From: Phycisphaerae bacterium RAS1
GTDB taxonomy: Bacteria > Planctomycetota > Phycisphaerae > UBA1845 > Fen-1342
DNA: 64,000 nucleotides
Direction: 5' to 3'
NCBI GenBank assembly: GCA_007859745.1
Contig: SMLU01000002.1
Span: 674,942 to 738,941, forward strand
Each line of letters opens with the position of its first letter. Within the stretch, counting starts at the first letter, position 1. Both the position numbers and the translations under genes were made by a program. Below the pieces are notes generated by a model, which saw only the letters and a list, made by a program, of their open reading frames with translations, did not search any database and had not been told where the DNA came from. Shown here in pieces: positions 7,373-16,249 of the stretch.

Positions 7373-9769
7373 CTAATCGAAGCGGACGTGAGACGTCAGC
7401 ACCAGTGTTTCCATCCAATCGGTTGCGACGACGAGCGTGGGAGTGGGCTGCAGCTCCGCGTAATACGGCGCCGCAAAGCTCAGTTCGTCGCCCACCTGCC
7501 CGCGCACAATCTGCCTGGAGAGCCGCTCGGCCCCACCCGATTCCACCGTGATTGAGAACCGTCCGACCGGCGTGTTTGCGCTGACGCGCCCGGTCGCCGC
7601 ATCCAGCTCCACCGGCACATCCGCCATTCGCCAGCGAAGCGTGGCCGACTGCCGCGACCTGCGGCGCCCACGAAGCTCATCCACAATCGACCATCCGTTT
7701 TCGGCGGCGCGAAGCGTGCGGCGATGAACCACGTGCCACGGCGGGCGCGCGTAGGCGTAGTGCTCGCCGGCGAAATCCGCAGGCTCACCGGGGGCGGCGG
7801 GCGTCGAACGTCGATCGGCGATCTCGCTTGGCGGTGCGGAGATGACGCGCGCCTTGGGCCACGGCAGCCAGAGGAATCGCGTCGCCGCCTGCAGCGGTTC
7901 GGCGGCGTCGATCTCGATCGTGTTATGGGCGCGGATCGACTTGAAGTAGCGCTCCAACGCCGGGTGATCGGGGATGAAGTACTGATACGTGCCGGCGTCC
8001 TGAAGGATGTTGAGGCCGCGCCACCACAAATCGACATGCAGCATGTCGAGATGGGCGGGCCGGTCGCGGTAGGAATGGCAACGGAGCATCACCCACGATT
8101 CGCCGCGGCGAATCACGAAATACCCGCCGCCTGTCGCCCGGCCGCGTGTAGCCCGGCCGCCCTCGGCCGGTTCGGTAGCCCGGCCGCCCCCGGCCGGTTC
8201 GGTAGCCCGGCCGCCCCCGGCCGGGCCGACGCCTCCGCTCACCCCGAACCGGCCGAGGGCGGCCGGGCTACTTGGGGCGGCCGGGCTACGTGTCGCGGCC
8301 GGGCTACTTGGCGGCGCATCCAACTCGTCCGCGAACAGCCACGCCGTCTCCTCATCCCACGGCCCCGCGGGCAGCAACCGCCGCCGCGTCGCAAGAAAAT
8401 GCGTGCTCTGGATCACCGGGCGGAAATCAGCGTAGTCGCAATCCGTCAGCGGGAGGACGCAGGCGCCGTCGTTGTTGCCGAAGTTCGGCATGCGCCCGGC
8501 CCGCGCATCCATCAACTCGTGCATGAATTGCGCACAGCGGCCCAGCCGCTCGTACAGGTCGCGCGGCAGCGGGTCGTTCTGTAACTCCGCCAGCCGCAGC
8601 GCCAGCGTCGCGCCGTGCATCATCACCCGCTGGTAGTTCATTGAATGTTGCACGTAGCTGCCGTCGGCGTAGATTTGCCGCCGCAGCTCCTGCGTCAGCA
8701 CGCGCCGGCCGAGCGCCTTCCAGGGCGCCGCCTCGCGGAATTCGGGGAAGAGGTGGCTGACGAGAATCAGGCCGCAGGCTTCCGAGATCGCGTGGTTGTT
8801 CTTCTGCGAGACGGCGTAGTCGATGTGATGCGCGACACGGTAGCCCGTGGCCCACGCGATGCGCGCTATCGCGATGGCATGGTGCGCCGCGCCTGGAATT
8901 GTAGGGTGGGCCGTGCCCACCATCGTAGGGTGCGCTGTGCCCACCACCGCGTCGCGACCGGACGGTTCATCCAACATCGCGGCGGCAGGAGGGTGGGCAC
9001 GGCCTATCCTACAAAGGCCTCCGAAAAACCCCAGCGCCAGACCGATCATGCGTACGGAACTTTCCTGGCCGCATTTCCAGTGCACGCCCATCCATGGCGG
9101 GCAGGCGGCCATCCACGAATCGACCCAGCGCCAGTAAAGCGCCGCCGCCTGATGGCGCTCGATCAACCCGTGCGCCACGCCGCGCAGCAGGTCGATCGCC
9201 CAGTTCGCGCGGGCCGGATCCCAAAGCGTGCGAATGTCGCCCTGCGACGGGTCAAAATCGCGAACGGCGTACCACGGCACGCTGCTTCGGGCCCGCTGAC
9301 CCGTCAGTCCATTCTCACTCCAATCAACCGCCCGCGGCGACGGCGTGCGGAAGCAATAAACGTGTCGGTTCTCCGCGATCAAACGCAGGCGCTCGGCGAG
9401 GGACGGCGTAGCCCGGCCGCCCTCGGCCGGTTCCGTAGCCCGGCCGCCCTCGGCCGGTTCAGCGGCGGGCGTGCGCTGCATGCTGCCTGCACCGTGGCCC
9501 TCGCCGCTGCGTGCCTTTTCCCCTCGCTGTTCCCTGTTCGCGTTCGCGATGAACGGTATGTCCTGATTTCGCTTGAACTCGTCATACTCAGCCGCGTCCG
9601 TCGGCGTGCCGGGCGTGCAGATTTCGGCCAGTGAGATCGACTCCCACGGCCGAGCGGCGTACACGCGCTTCGGCCGGCCAAGCTTGTTTTCTACCGCGAT
9701 CCTGAAGCGCTGCCAGACGAACCCCGGCCCGAGATAGCGGAGAATGTGCCAGGCGGTTTTCAGCCGCAT
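7373..9769 (-). CDS. Heparinase II/III family protein
   Basis: This 798-residue protein has the layout of heparinase II/III-like polysaccharide lyases: an N-terminal alpha-helical toroid (about 130-480, with GVHWKCGQESSVRMI and SQKNNHAISEACGL) and a C-terminal beta-sandwich domain (about 580-798, with HLDMLHVDLWWRGLNIL). N, H and Y residues typical of the active site lie in KNNHAIS and VQHSMNYQR. Relatives occur in exopolysaccharide gene clusters. The ATG at 9769 overlaps the stop of the molybdopterin oxidoreductase gene by 4 bases. Three clusters of palindromic repeats are inserted in frame (8148-8307, 8902-9012, 9408-9463), giving GGRATEPAEGGRAT-type and VGTAHPT-type insertions that the fold must tolerate as loops. 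Confidence 0.8.
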   Translation of the reverse strand: MRLKTAWHILRYLGPGFVWQRFRIAVENKLGRPKRVYAARPWESISLAEICTPGTPTDAAEYDEFKRNQDIPFIANANREQRGEKARSGEGHGAGSMQRTPAAEPAEGGRATEPAEGGRATPSLAERLRLIAENRHVYCFRTPSPRAVDWSENGLTGQRARSSVPWYAVRDFDPSQGDIRTLWDPARANWAIDLLRGVAHGLIERHQAAALYWRWVDSWMAACPPWMGVHWKCGQESSVRMIGLALGFFGGLCRIGRAHPPAAAMLDEPSGRDAVVGTAHPTMVGTAHPTIPGAAHHAIAIARIAWATGYRVAHHIDYAVSQKNNHAISEACGLILVSHLFPEFREAAPWKALGRRVLTQELRRQIYADGSYVQHSMNYQRVMMHGATLALRLAELQNDPLPRDLYERLGRCAQFMHELMDARAGRMPNFGNNDGACVLPLTDCDYADFRPVIQSTHFLATRRRLLPAGPWDEETAWLFADELDAPPSSPAATRSPAAPSSPAALGRFGVSGGVGPAGGGRATEPAGGGRATEPAEGGRATRGRATGGGYFVIRRGESWVMLRCHSYRDRPAHLDMLHVDLWWRGLNILQDAGTYQYFIPDHPALERYFKSIRAHNTIEIDAAEPLQAATRFLWLPWPKARVISAPPSEIADRRSTPAAPGEPADFAGEHYAYARPPWHVVHRRTLRAAENGWSIVDELRGRRRSRQSATLRWRMADVPVELDAATGRVSANTPVGRFSITVESGGAERLSRQIVRGQVGDELSFAAPYYAELQPTPTLVVATDWMETLVLTSHVRFD
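8148..8307. repeat. REP array, family C, inside the heparinase gene
   Basis: Three direct copies headed GTAGCCCGGCCG at 8148, 8175 and 8202, followed by three inverted copies ending CGGGCTAC at 8271, 8289 and 8307. All are translated in frame on the minus strand as Ala/Gly/Arg-rich sequence, between the toroid and the C-terminal sandwich. Confidence 0.9.
8902..9012. repeat. REP cluster, family B, inside the heparinase gene
   Basis: Two direct copies of GTAGGGTGGGCcgtGCCCACC (8902 and 8926) and one inverted copy ending at 9012, all read in frame by the heparinase gene as GTAHPT-like peptides. Family B units also sit at 13080-13101 and 13186-13206. Confidence 0.88.
9408..9463. repeat. Two REP copies, family C, inside the heparinase gene
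   Basis: Two direct GTAGCCCGGCCGCCCTCGGC units at 9408 and 9435, read on the minus strand as repeated AEPAEGGRAT. They lie near the N-terminal end of the protein. Confidence 0.88.
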
Positions 9770-12700
9770 CAGCGCCCGCCGTCGATCTTGTACGCTGCAT
9801 CCGTCGGCCGCAGCGGCCGGCCCAGCCACAGCGGCCGGCGCAAGCCGCCGGGGCCGACGGGCCAGCGGGTCTTCTTCATCCATTCGCGGTAGACCTGCAT
9901 CGAGCGGGCCGTATCGACGAAGACGTCGCCGCTTTGGTCCTCTCGTTTGGCGCGCTCCACGGTCACGCGCTGATGCCAGCAGTGCATCCCGCTGATCGGG
10001 TCCGGATGCACCGGGAACGTGATGTTCTGGTGCACGCCGCCGTCGCGCCACCAGATGCGGCGGCTATCAGGATCGGGCGATTCAAACGGCTGCGGGCCGG
10101 AAATCTGCCGCATGCGCCACTTGCCGGCTTCCAGCTCGTCAATCTGCACGACTGATCCGCTCCAGCGGCTGGCGGGCGGGTCCTGCGGCCGGCGCCAGCG
10201 ACCGAGGTGATGCGAACAGGCGACGACGCCGGGACGGATTCCCTCGGTGACCCATACCCGATCTACGAAATAGCCGATCTCGGTGTTCACGCGAACGAGG
10301 TCGCCGGTGTGTAATTTGAGCTCGGCCGCGTCGCTGGTGTGAATCCAGATTGGATTCCGCTGCGAAATCTCATTGAGCCACTTGGCCGAACCGCTGCGCG
10401 TGTGAATGAGCGTGGGAAGCCGAAACGTCGGAAGAAGGCACATCTCCAAGAAACTAGATTGCAGAGACGAGAAACTAGAGTTGGACCCTGACGCGGCGGT
10501 CTGTCTTCCCTCGATCCCTTGATCCCTCGATCCCTCGATCCCTGTCTTCTCTCTTCCCTGCTCCCTGCTCCCGGCTCGCTCTTCCCAGATATGCGACGGA
10601 ATATACCACGGAATCGCGTACTCGCCCCAGCCCCAGTCGACCATCGTCTGGCTGAAGAATTCCAGCCTGCGGCTCGGCGTCGCGAAACCCTCGACTGCGA
10701 CTTCGGGTGGAATGGGCATCTTGCCCGTTCCTGATGCGTCAGAGACGGGCGAGACGCCCGTCCCACCCAAATTCGTCCGGAGCGTTGCGGGTGGAACGGG
10801 CATCTTGCCCGTTCCGGCAGCGACGTTGCGCAGTACCACGCCGACGACGTGGCCGGCCTTCGTGAGGACGCCCGTCGCCGGGTCGGTCGCCGCGCCTTCG
10901 AGTTCTTTCTCGCTCAGTCGCCGTTCATGCCGCTCGTACTCGCGCTTCTTGACCTCAAACGCGCCGAATTTCCGCATGTAGTCGAGCGGCGACAGCCCGG
11001 CCTGCGCCGCGGTTTCCTTCAAGCCCGGCACGCGGTCAAACGCATACTCGTAGTATTCATCGACGCTGAGCATCGTTCCCGGCGATTTCGCGCTTTCGAA
11101 GTACTTGCGAATGCCCAGCGAGCCGTCCGGGTCGATCGCCCAGGTCAGCGCGATCCAGAATTCGTCCTCCTCCCACACCTTGCCGGGATTCGTGTCGCGC
11201 GTGTCGCGAATCTGCCGCCCCTCCGCCCGCACCGCCGCCCGCAATACCGGCTGGCGAAACGCGATCCACGTGCCGCTGTGCGTCTCGTACGTATTCAGAT
11301 CATGCCGCTCCGGGCCGTGGCCCATCGGCAGGACGTAATCGGCGAAGAACGCGGTCTCGTTCCACGTCGGCGTCAGGGCGATGCTCAGGCCGATCTTCGA
11401 CTCGTCGCGCAGCGCCTGAATCCAGGTAAATCCGTCGGGATAGGTCCACACCGGGTTGAAGACGCGCGTGAAATACACGTCGATCTTCCCGCGGCCCTCC
11501 AGCAGAAAATGAGGCAGAAGAAAGCTCATCTCGTAATGCGTCAGCGGGAACTCGCGCGGCCAGTGAAGCTCGTTCCAGTGATTCTGCGGCGGCGGGACGT
11601 TGATCAGGCTGGCCTTGTACTTGTTCCAGCCGGCCGGCAGGCAGCCGCCCTCCGTGCCGACGCTGCCGGTCAGGGCGTGCAGCAGCATCAGGCAGCGCGA
11701 GACCTGCCACCCGCCCAAGTGCGCCGAAGCGGCCCCGCGCCAGGTGTGCGAGCAGAAGCGCGAGCCGGCCTCCGCCGCGAGACGCGCGATCTTGACGATC
11801 TGCTCGGCGGGCACGCCGCACTCCTCCGCCACCGCGTCGGGCGTGAACGGCGCGTAGCGGTCCTTCAGCAGCGCGATGAACCCCTCGATTGTGTCGCCCA
11901 AGTCCTGGCTGTGGCACCGGTCTTCGACCGGTGACTGTTTGCACGGGTTTTCAACCCGTGCCGACACCGGTCGAAGACCGGTGCCGCGGGCGCCCGGCCT
12001 GAGCCGGCCGTCCGCGGCTGCCGCCAGCGTCTCGCGCCAGTTCACCCAGCGCTCGATAAACGCCTTGTCGTACAGATCCTCGTTCAGAATCACATGCGCC
12101 ATTGCCAGCACCAACGCCGCTTCCGTGCCGGGTCGCGTCGGGAGCCAGTAGGTCGCCAGCGACGCCGTGTTCGACAGCCGCGGATCGACCACGGCCATCT
12201 TCGCCCCGCGCGCCAGTCCCTCGCTGATCCGCTGCGCGTGCGGGTTGAAGTAGTGACCGCTTTCGAGGTGCGCGTTCAGCGCGAGAATGAACCGCGCATT
12301 GGCGTAATCCGGCGAGGGCCGGTCGTAGCCGCTCCACAGCGCGTACCCCAGCCGGGCGCCGGACGAGCAGATGTTCGTATGGCTGTTGTGTCCATCGACG
12401 CCCCACGCGCGCAACACGCGATCGATGAAGCCCTCGGCCCCCGGACGGCCGACGTGATAGACGATCTCGTCGCGGCGGTCTTCCTGAAGCGCCTTGCGTA
12501 TCCGCCCGCCGATATCGGCCAGCACCTCATCCCACGACACTTCCTGCCACTTTCCGCCGCCGCGCGGGCCGACGCGCTTGAGCGGCGCGAGAATGCGGTC
12601 GGGATCGTTGATCTGGTTGATCGTCGCCGGCCCCTTGGCGCAGTTTTTCCCCCGACTGCCCGGATGCGCCGGGTTCCCCTCAAACTTGCGAATCTCGCCG

Positions 12701-12987
12701 GTCTCCTTGTCGATGTAGGCCAGCAGCCCGCAGGCGGACTCGCAGTTGAAGCACGTCGTCGGCGCGAGCCGGTAATGCCGCGGCACGGCCCGCCGCGGCC
12801 ATTCGTGGGCGTCGAACTCAACAAAGTCATCCCACTGGTCGGGCGTCGGGAATCGCGCCAGCGGCAATCCGGCCCGACCGGTGTCGTTGCTACGTGCCGG
12901 TCCGCCGACCGCTTCGGACCCGGCGCGAATCAATCCGAGCGAGACGGCGGCGTTTTCAACCCAGCTTCGCTTCGGTTTGTACGGCAT
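9769..12987 (-). CDS. Molybdopterin (bis-MGD) oxidoreductase catalytic subunit
   Basis: A 1072-residue member of the DMSO reductase superfamily (PsrA/PhsA/TtrA-like). The N-terminal [4Fe-4S] motif is CFNCESACG followed after 27-30 residues by GKNCAKG (about residues 80-115). The Mo/pterin region includes NICSSGARLG, where the Cys is the likely Mo ligand, and the C-terminus has the dinucleotide-binding fold (IHTSDAAELKLHTGDLVRV). There is no twin-arginine signal at the start. It is encoded downstream of a [4Fe-4S]/NrfD fusion, so the complex is probably a membrane-bound quinone-linked oxidoreductase; the substrate is unknown. Repeat-derived sequence is inserted at 10507-10545, 10705-10817 and 11913-11985, in frame. 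Confidence 0.87.
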   Translation of the reverse strand: MPYKPKRSWVENAAVSLGLIRAGSEAVGGPARSNDTGRAGLPLARFPTPDQWDDFVEFDAHEWPRRAVPRHYRLAPTTCFNCESACGLLAYIDKETGEIRKFEGNPAHPGSRGKNCAKGPATINQINDPDRILAPLKRVGPRGGGKWQEVSWDEVLADIGGRIRKALQEDRRDEIVYHVGRPGAEGFIDRVLRAWGVDGHNSHTNICSSGARLGYALWSGYDRPSPDYANARFILALNAHLESGHYFNPHAQRISEGLARGAKMAVVDPRLSNTASLATYWLPTRPGTEAALVLAMAHVILNEDLYDKAFIERWVNWRETLAAAADGRLRPGARGTGLRPVSARVENPCKQSPVEDRCHSQDLGDTIEGFIALLKDRYAPFTPDAVAEECGVPAEQIVKIARLAAEAGSRFCSHTWRGAASAHLGGWQVSRCLMLLHALTGSVGTEGGCLPAGWNKYKASLINVPPPQNHWNELHWPREFPLTHYEMSFLLPHFLLEGRGKIDVYFTRVFNPVWTYPDGFTWIQALRDESKIGLSIALTPTWNETAFFADYVLPMGHGPERHDLNTYETHSGTWIAFRQPVLRAAVRAEGRQIRDTRDTNPGKVWEEDEFWIALTWAIDPDGSLGIRKYFESAKSPGTMLSVDEYYEYAFDRVPGLKETAAQAGLSPLDYMRKFGAFEVKKREYERHERRLSEKELEGAATDPATGVLTKAGHVVGVVLRNVAAGTGKMPVPPATLRTNLGGTGVSPVSDASGTGKMPIPPEVAVEGFATPSRRLEFFSQTMVDWGWGEYAIPWYIPSHIWEERAGSREQGREKTGIEGSRDQGIEGRQTAASGSNSSFSSLQSSFLEMCLLPTFRLPTLIHTRSGSAKWLNEISQRNPIWIHTSDAAELKLHTGDLVRVNTEIGYFVDRVWVTEGIRPGVVACSHHLGRWRRPQDPPASRWSGSVVQIDELEAGKWRMRQISGPQPFESPDPDSRRIWWRDGGVHQNITFPVHPDPISGMHCWHQRVTVERAKREDQSGDVFVDTARSMQVYREWMKKTRWPVGPGGLRRPLWLGRPLRPTDAAYKIDGGR
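10507..10545. repeat. Simple-sequence tract inside the oxidoreductase gene
   Basis: Imperfect tandem copies of TCCCTCGA (about 10 bases each), in frame on the minus strand as IEGSRDQGIEG-like sequence. A comparable CTCGATACT tract lies at about 21640-21680. Confidence 0.75.
10705..10817. repeat. Family D palindromes inside the oxidoreductase gene
   Basis: Three hairpins (GGGTGGAATGGGCATCTTGC type and its inverse) translated on the minus strand as GTGKMPVPP, GGTGVSPV and GTGKMPIPP. The insertion lies between the pterin domain and the C-terminal domain. Confidence 0.88.
11913..11985. repeat. Palindrome family K inside the oxidoreductase gene
   Basis: Outer hairpins GGCACCGGTCTTCGACCGGTG and its inverse flank an inner one (GCACGGGTTTTCAACCCGTG). 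The whole 73-base unit is one large inverted repeat read in frame as GTGLRPVSARVENPCKQSPV. Confidence 0.88.
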
Positions 12988-12998
12988 GTCTGCACCCT

Positions 12999-13238
12999 GT
13001 AGCGTCGGACCTCTGCGTCCGACGGTGTTACAGCGCCGCGCTCGTCGTCGGACACGGAGGTCCGACGCTACGGTAGCTTTGTAGGGTGGGCCGTGCCCAC
13101 CTTCCGTCGTCGGACCTCTGCGTCCGACGGTGTTACAGCGCCGCGCTCGTCGTCGGACACGGAGGTCCGACGCTACGGTAGCTTTGTAGGGTGGGCCGTG
13201 CCCACCTTCCGTCGTCGGACACGGAGGTCCGACGCTAC
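12999..13238. repeat. Tandem 105-bp BIME array, family A with family B
   Basis: A GTAGCGTCGGACCTCTGCGTC hairpin and its inverted partner, joined to a family B hairpin, form a 105-base unit repeated from 13004, 13109 and (partially) 13214. The third unit keeps only the inverted family A half. The array fills the gap between two genes of the same operon, and its last CTAC gives the TAG stop codon of the upstream FeS/NrfD gene. Confidence 0.92.
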
Positions 13239-14788
13239 GAGAGCGGCACGCGCTGCGGCGCCTGGACCACCACGTGGTTCTTCGCCGCGATGCCGATCAC
13301 CAGGAGCGCCGCCGCTAACTCGATACGTCCGCCGATCATCAGCACCGCCAGCGGCAGAATCAGCCCGACGCCGACCGCGCCAAACCAGAACCAGACCGCC
13401 AGCGGCCCGCGCAGGATCAGCCGCGCCGCCACTTCCGCGCCGCGCGTCTGATGCCGCGGCAGGAACTCGGCTGCCGTCAGCAGCAACAGGACGCCGGCCG
13501 CAACGGCGAACGCGATCCGAGCGCTTTCGTCCGTCGCGCCGCCCGCGGAAGCGCCGGTCGCCACGCCGCCCGATCCGTCGCTCGCCGCCAAATATCCCAT
13601 CCATTGCATCGCCGCTAATCCGGCGATGACGGCGTCGACGATCATGGAAACCGGCAGCAACGGATTCTGCCAGTAATCGCGCCCGCGGGCCTGCGCCAGT
13701 AGAAGCGCCGTGTAGCCTGCGACCGCGATCGCCGCCAGCGCCGCCGCGCCGCCCAGCGCTAGCTGTGTCGAACGCGCCGCATGCGCCCAGCCGCTCAGCC
13801 ACGCCGCAAGCGTCAGCGGTGCAAACAGCGTGATCAGGTACGCCCCGCGCACCAGCCAGCTCTTCCACTGCGGCCGCAGCAGCACGGACAGAAATCGCTC
13901 CGGGCGCTTCAGATCGCCGACTAGCAGCGCGCCGGTAAGCCCCAGGAACAGCATCGATATCAGCATTGGCGTCGTCGGCAGCACGTTTGCCGTCAATCCA
14001 AGCGCGAACATCGCTGCCGCCACAATCACGATGCCGGTCGCGACCGCCTTGGTCGTGATATACGCCGACACCATCCAACCCCACGGCACGGGCTTGGATT
14101 TCGGATCATAGACGCGTCGCGCCCGGGCCTCGTCGTCCGCCTCGTCCGCCGCGCGGCGAAGCGTCTTCAGGCTGATCCGCCCGTCGTTGCCGCTCCACAG
14201 GTAGTTCTCCGCGGGCGGGGCGGCGGTCGGATCGGTCGCGGCCGTCTCACCGCCGACGTAGAACAGCTTGGGCCGCGTGCTCTTTTCCGGCTTGGGATAT
14301 TGCACCTTGAGCAGCCGGTCGAGCTGGCTGATGCGGCTCTCGGGATCATCCAGATCGCCGCTGACGATCGCCTCGACCGGGCAGACGACCACGCAGGCCG
14401 GCTCGTAGCCGTTGTCGACGCGGTGGGTGCAGTAGTTGCACTTGGCGGCGGTGTTGGTGTCGGGGTCGAGATAGAGGGCGTCATACGGGCAGGCCTGCAT
14501 GCAGGCCTTGCAGCCGATGCAGCGCTCGTTATCGAAATCGACGATGCCGTCGGGCCGCTTGTAGAGGGCGGTGACGGGGCAGATTTCGACGCAGGGGGCG
14601 TCCTCGCAGTGGTTGCAGCGCTGCACGCTGAAGTGCCGCCGCGTGTTGGGAAATTCGCCCTTCTCGATGTACTTGACCCACGTGCGATTGACGCCCAGGG
14701 CGACCTCGTGCTCGCTCTTGCAGGCGACGGTGCAGGCGTGGCAGCCGATGCAGGCGCGGTTGTCGATGGCAAAGCCGAGTCGGGGCAT
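13235..14788 (-). CDS. Four-cluster ferredoxin fused to NrfD-type membrane anchor
   Basis: This 517-residue fusion has an N-terminal electron-transfer domain with four Cys groups (CIGCHACTVAC, CNHCEDAPCVEIC, CIGCKACMQAC, CNYC...CVVVC; residues about 10-150) like PsrB/NrfC, and a C-terminal NrfD/PsrC-like domain of about eight membrane helices (about 250-515). It would take electrons between the quinone pool and the molybdopterin subunit encoded downstream. The ATG at 14788 has GAAAGG upstream; the frame extends 15 codons further without need. The stop codon TAG lies inside a family A repeat (13235-13237), so the natural C-terminus may once have been different. Confidence 0.86.
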   Translation of the reverse strand: MPRLGFAIDNRACIGCHACTVACKSEHEVALGVNRTWVKYIEKGEFPNTRRHFSVQRCNHCEDAPCVEICPVTALYKRPDGIVDFDNERCIGCKACMQACPYDALYLDPDTNTAAKCNYCTHRVDNGYEPACVVVCPVEAIVSGDLDDPESRISQLDRLLKVQYPKPEKSTRPKLFYVGGETAATDPTAAPPAENYLWSGNDGRISLKTLRRAADEADDEARARRVYDPKSKPVPWGWMVSAYITTKAVATGIVIVAAAMFALGLTANVLPTTPMLISMLFLGLTGALLVGDLKRPERFLSVLLRPQWKSWLVRGAYLITLFAPLTLAAWLSGWAHAARSTQLALGGAAALAAIAVAGYTALLLAQARGRDYWQNPLLPVSMIVDAVIAGLAAMQWMGYLAASDGSGGVATGASAGGATDESARIAFAVAAGVLLLLTAAEFLPRHQTRGAEVAARLILRGPLAVWFWFGAVGVGLILPLAVLMIGGRIELAAALLVIGIAAKNHVVVQAPQRVPLS

Positions 14789-15115
14789 CGGGGGCCTTTC
14801 GAGGGTTCGGTCGTTCGGGCGGCGATTGGACACGAGAAGAGGCGGCGGGGCAACGGGCGAAGTCGGAAGTCAGAAGTTGAAATCAGGAAGTCGGCGCCTG
14901 CAGAGTCAGAACGCGAAGCGCAAGCGAGCGCCCGGACGAAACGGGCTCCGGCGCCGGATGTTCCGCTCCCAGGCGCTCGCTCGTGCGTCGCGTTCTGACC
15001 GGACGGCGCGCGGCGCGATCGGCAGACGTGTTGCCAGCTCGGGGGTGCGTTCGAGCCGCATCGGTTGACCTGATTGCTGGCGCGGCGCGTCGCGGCCCGA
15101 ACGCATCGCACGTGG
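14789..15115. other. Gap with a family H inverted repeat
   Basis: No gene is supported in these 327 bases. The stretch holds the long inverted repeat at 14907-14998 and simple GGAAGTCAGAAG-like repeats before it; the rest shows nothing recognisable. Confidence 0.55.
14907..14998. repeat. Inverted repeat pair, family H
   Basis: Outer arms TCAGAACGCGAAGCGCAAGC and an imperfect inverse (GCTCGTGCGTCGCGTTCTGA) face each other. The same unit occurs at 32909-33002, where it ends the MFS gene. Confidence 0.85.
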
Positions 15116-16249
15116 CTACACTGCTCGCAGGCCGTCTGCCTGCTTGACCCTCGTTTCGTCGTTGATGCGCTTCTTCCCGGATTCAGACACCAGTTGGCCT
15201 TGCTTCAGCAATACCTCGATTCGACCCCGAATGTCCTTCCAGAAGCATCTGCAGAACGCGCGGCGAACAACTCCAAGCATCAACTCGCGCCGGGGTAACC
15301 ATCTGGCTGCCAGGCCGATGATCAACGGGTCAATCTCCTGCGAGGCGAACATGTCGACCTCAAAGTCCGACGCGCCGCGTGCCTTTACCATGGCGTCGTT
15401 CATCAGCTCCAGTGCGTCCGGATGGCGGCTTCCGAAGAACATGTGGTATTTGGGGATCGGGTGCTCCTGCTTCGCCTTGATCCCGACCCAGCACATCTCT
15501 GCGAATCGCTGGCGAAGCTGCCGCTCAATGCCGGCGACGACTTGGTCGATTTTCTCACCGAAGGACAGGCGTTCGGACATCGCGTCGCGCCACCAATTCC
15601 CGCCGGTGATTTGGTCGAGCCCATCAAGGTCGACTGGAGAATCTCCGCTGTCCCCTGGCTCGTAGGACTCTCCAACGTCCTCTTCACCCGCAACCGGCGG
15701 AGGCACGTGCCGCTTCAGGGCCGCGAGCGCGCATCGCACGAAGATGGGCGTGTTGAAGTTCAACAGAAGTTCGACACTCGCCTTGGTTTCAGCGATCGGG
15801 GCCGCCAACTGAGTGAGGCGATTGAGGTCGATCGCGCTAGCTGAAAACGGATCGACATAGACGAACGTGGTGTGAGTTTTCGCTTTGCCGCGGATTCTGG
15901 CCACGTAGTCGTCGAACGCACCAGACAGCGCCTTGAAGAAATGGAATTCTGACAGATTCGATTCCAGCGAACGGTGGAGCGCCGCGTCTCGCTCGATGCC
16001 CCACACTTCGACTGTCGGACCAGCCACCTCCATCGCGGAACGCGCTTTTTCACACATGATCGACGGCGAGCCTGTTTCCCCGTCTCCGTACTTTCCCGGC
16101 CCCGCAAAACCGTCAACCAGCAACACGGGACGTCCCAGCCGGCGCACCTTGGCAAGGTAGGGTTCCAAGTAGTAAGCGAGGATGGTGTCCTTGCGCCGCG
16201 ACCACGGCTTCTTGAACGCGAAGAACGAAGAATCAGCCTTGTGCCCCAC
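15116..16249 (-). CDS. tcmP: Three-Cys-motif partner protein TcmP
   Basis: This 377-residue protein matches TcmP (three-Cys-motif partner) in its opening: WSRRKDTILAYYLEPYL, LLVDGFAGPGKYGDGETGSP and VEVWGIERD, giving a Rossmann/methyltransferase-like beginning with a glycine loop (DGFAGPG, about residues 47-53). FVYVDPFSA is a second conserved block. TcmP genes are known to sit beside the DUF5131/Gp37-Gp68 proteins with a three-Cys motif, exactly as here. The start is GTG at 16249, and the gene overlaps its partner by 17 bases. Biochemical role is not established; phage or defence links are inference from context. Confidence 0.85.
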   Translation of the reverse strand: MGHKADSSFFAFKKPWSRRKDTILAYYLEPYLAKVRRLGRPVLLVDGFAGPGKYGDGETGSPSIMCEKARSAMEVAGPTVEVWGIERDAALHRSLESNLSEFHFFKALSGAFDDYVARIRGKAKTHTTFVYVDPFSASAIDLNRLTQLAAPIAETKASVELLLNFNTPIFVRCALAALKRHVPPPVAGEEDVGESYEPGDSGDSPVDLDGLDQITGGNWWRDAMSERLSFGEKIDQVVAGIERQLRQRFAEMCWVGIKAKQEHPIPKYHMFFGSRHPDALELMNDAMVKARGASDFEVDMFASQEIDPLIIGLAARWLPRRELMLGVVRRAFCRCFWKDIRGRIEVLLKQGQLVSESGKKRINDETRVKQADGLRAV

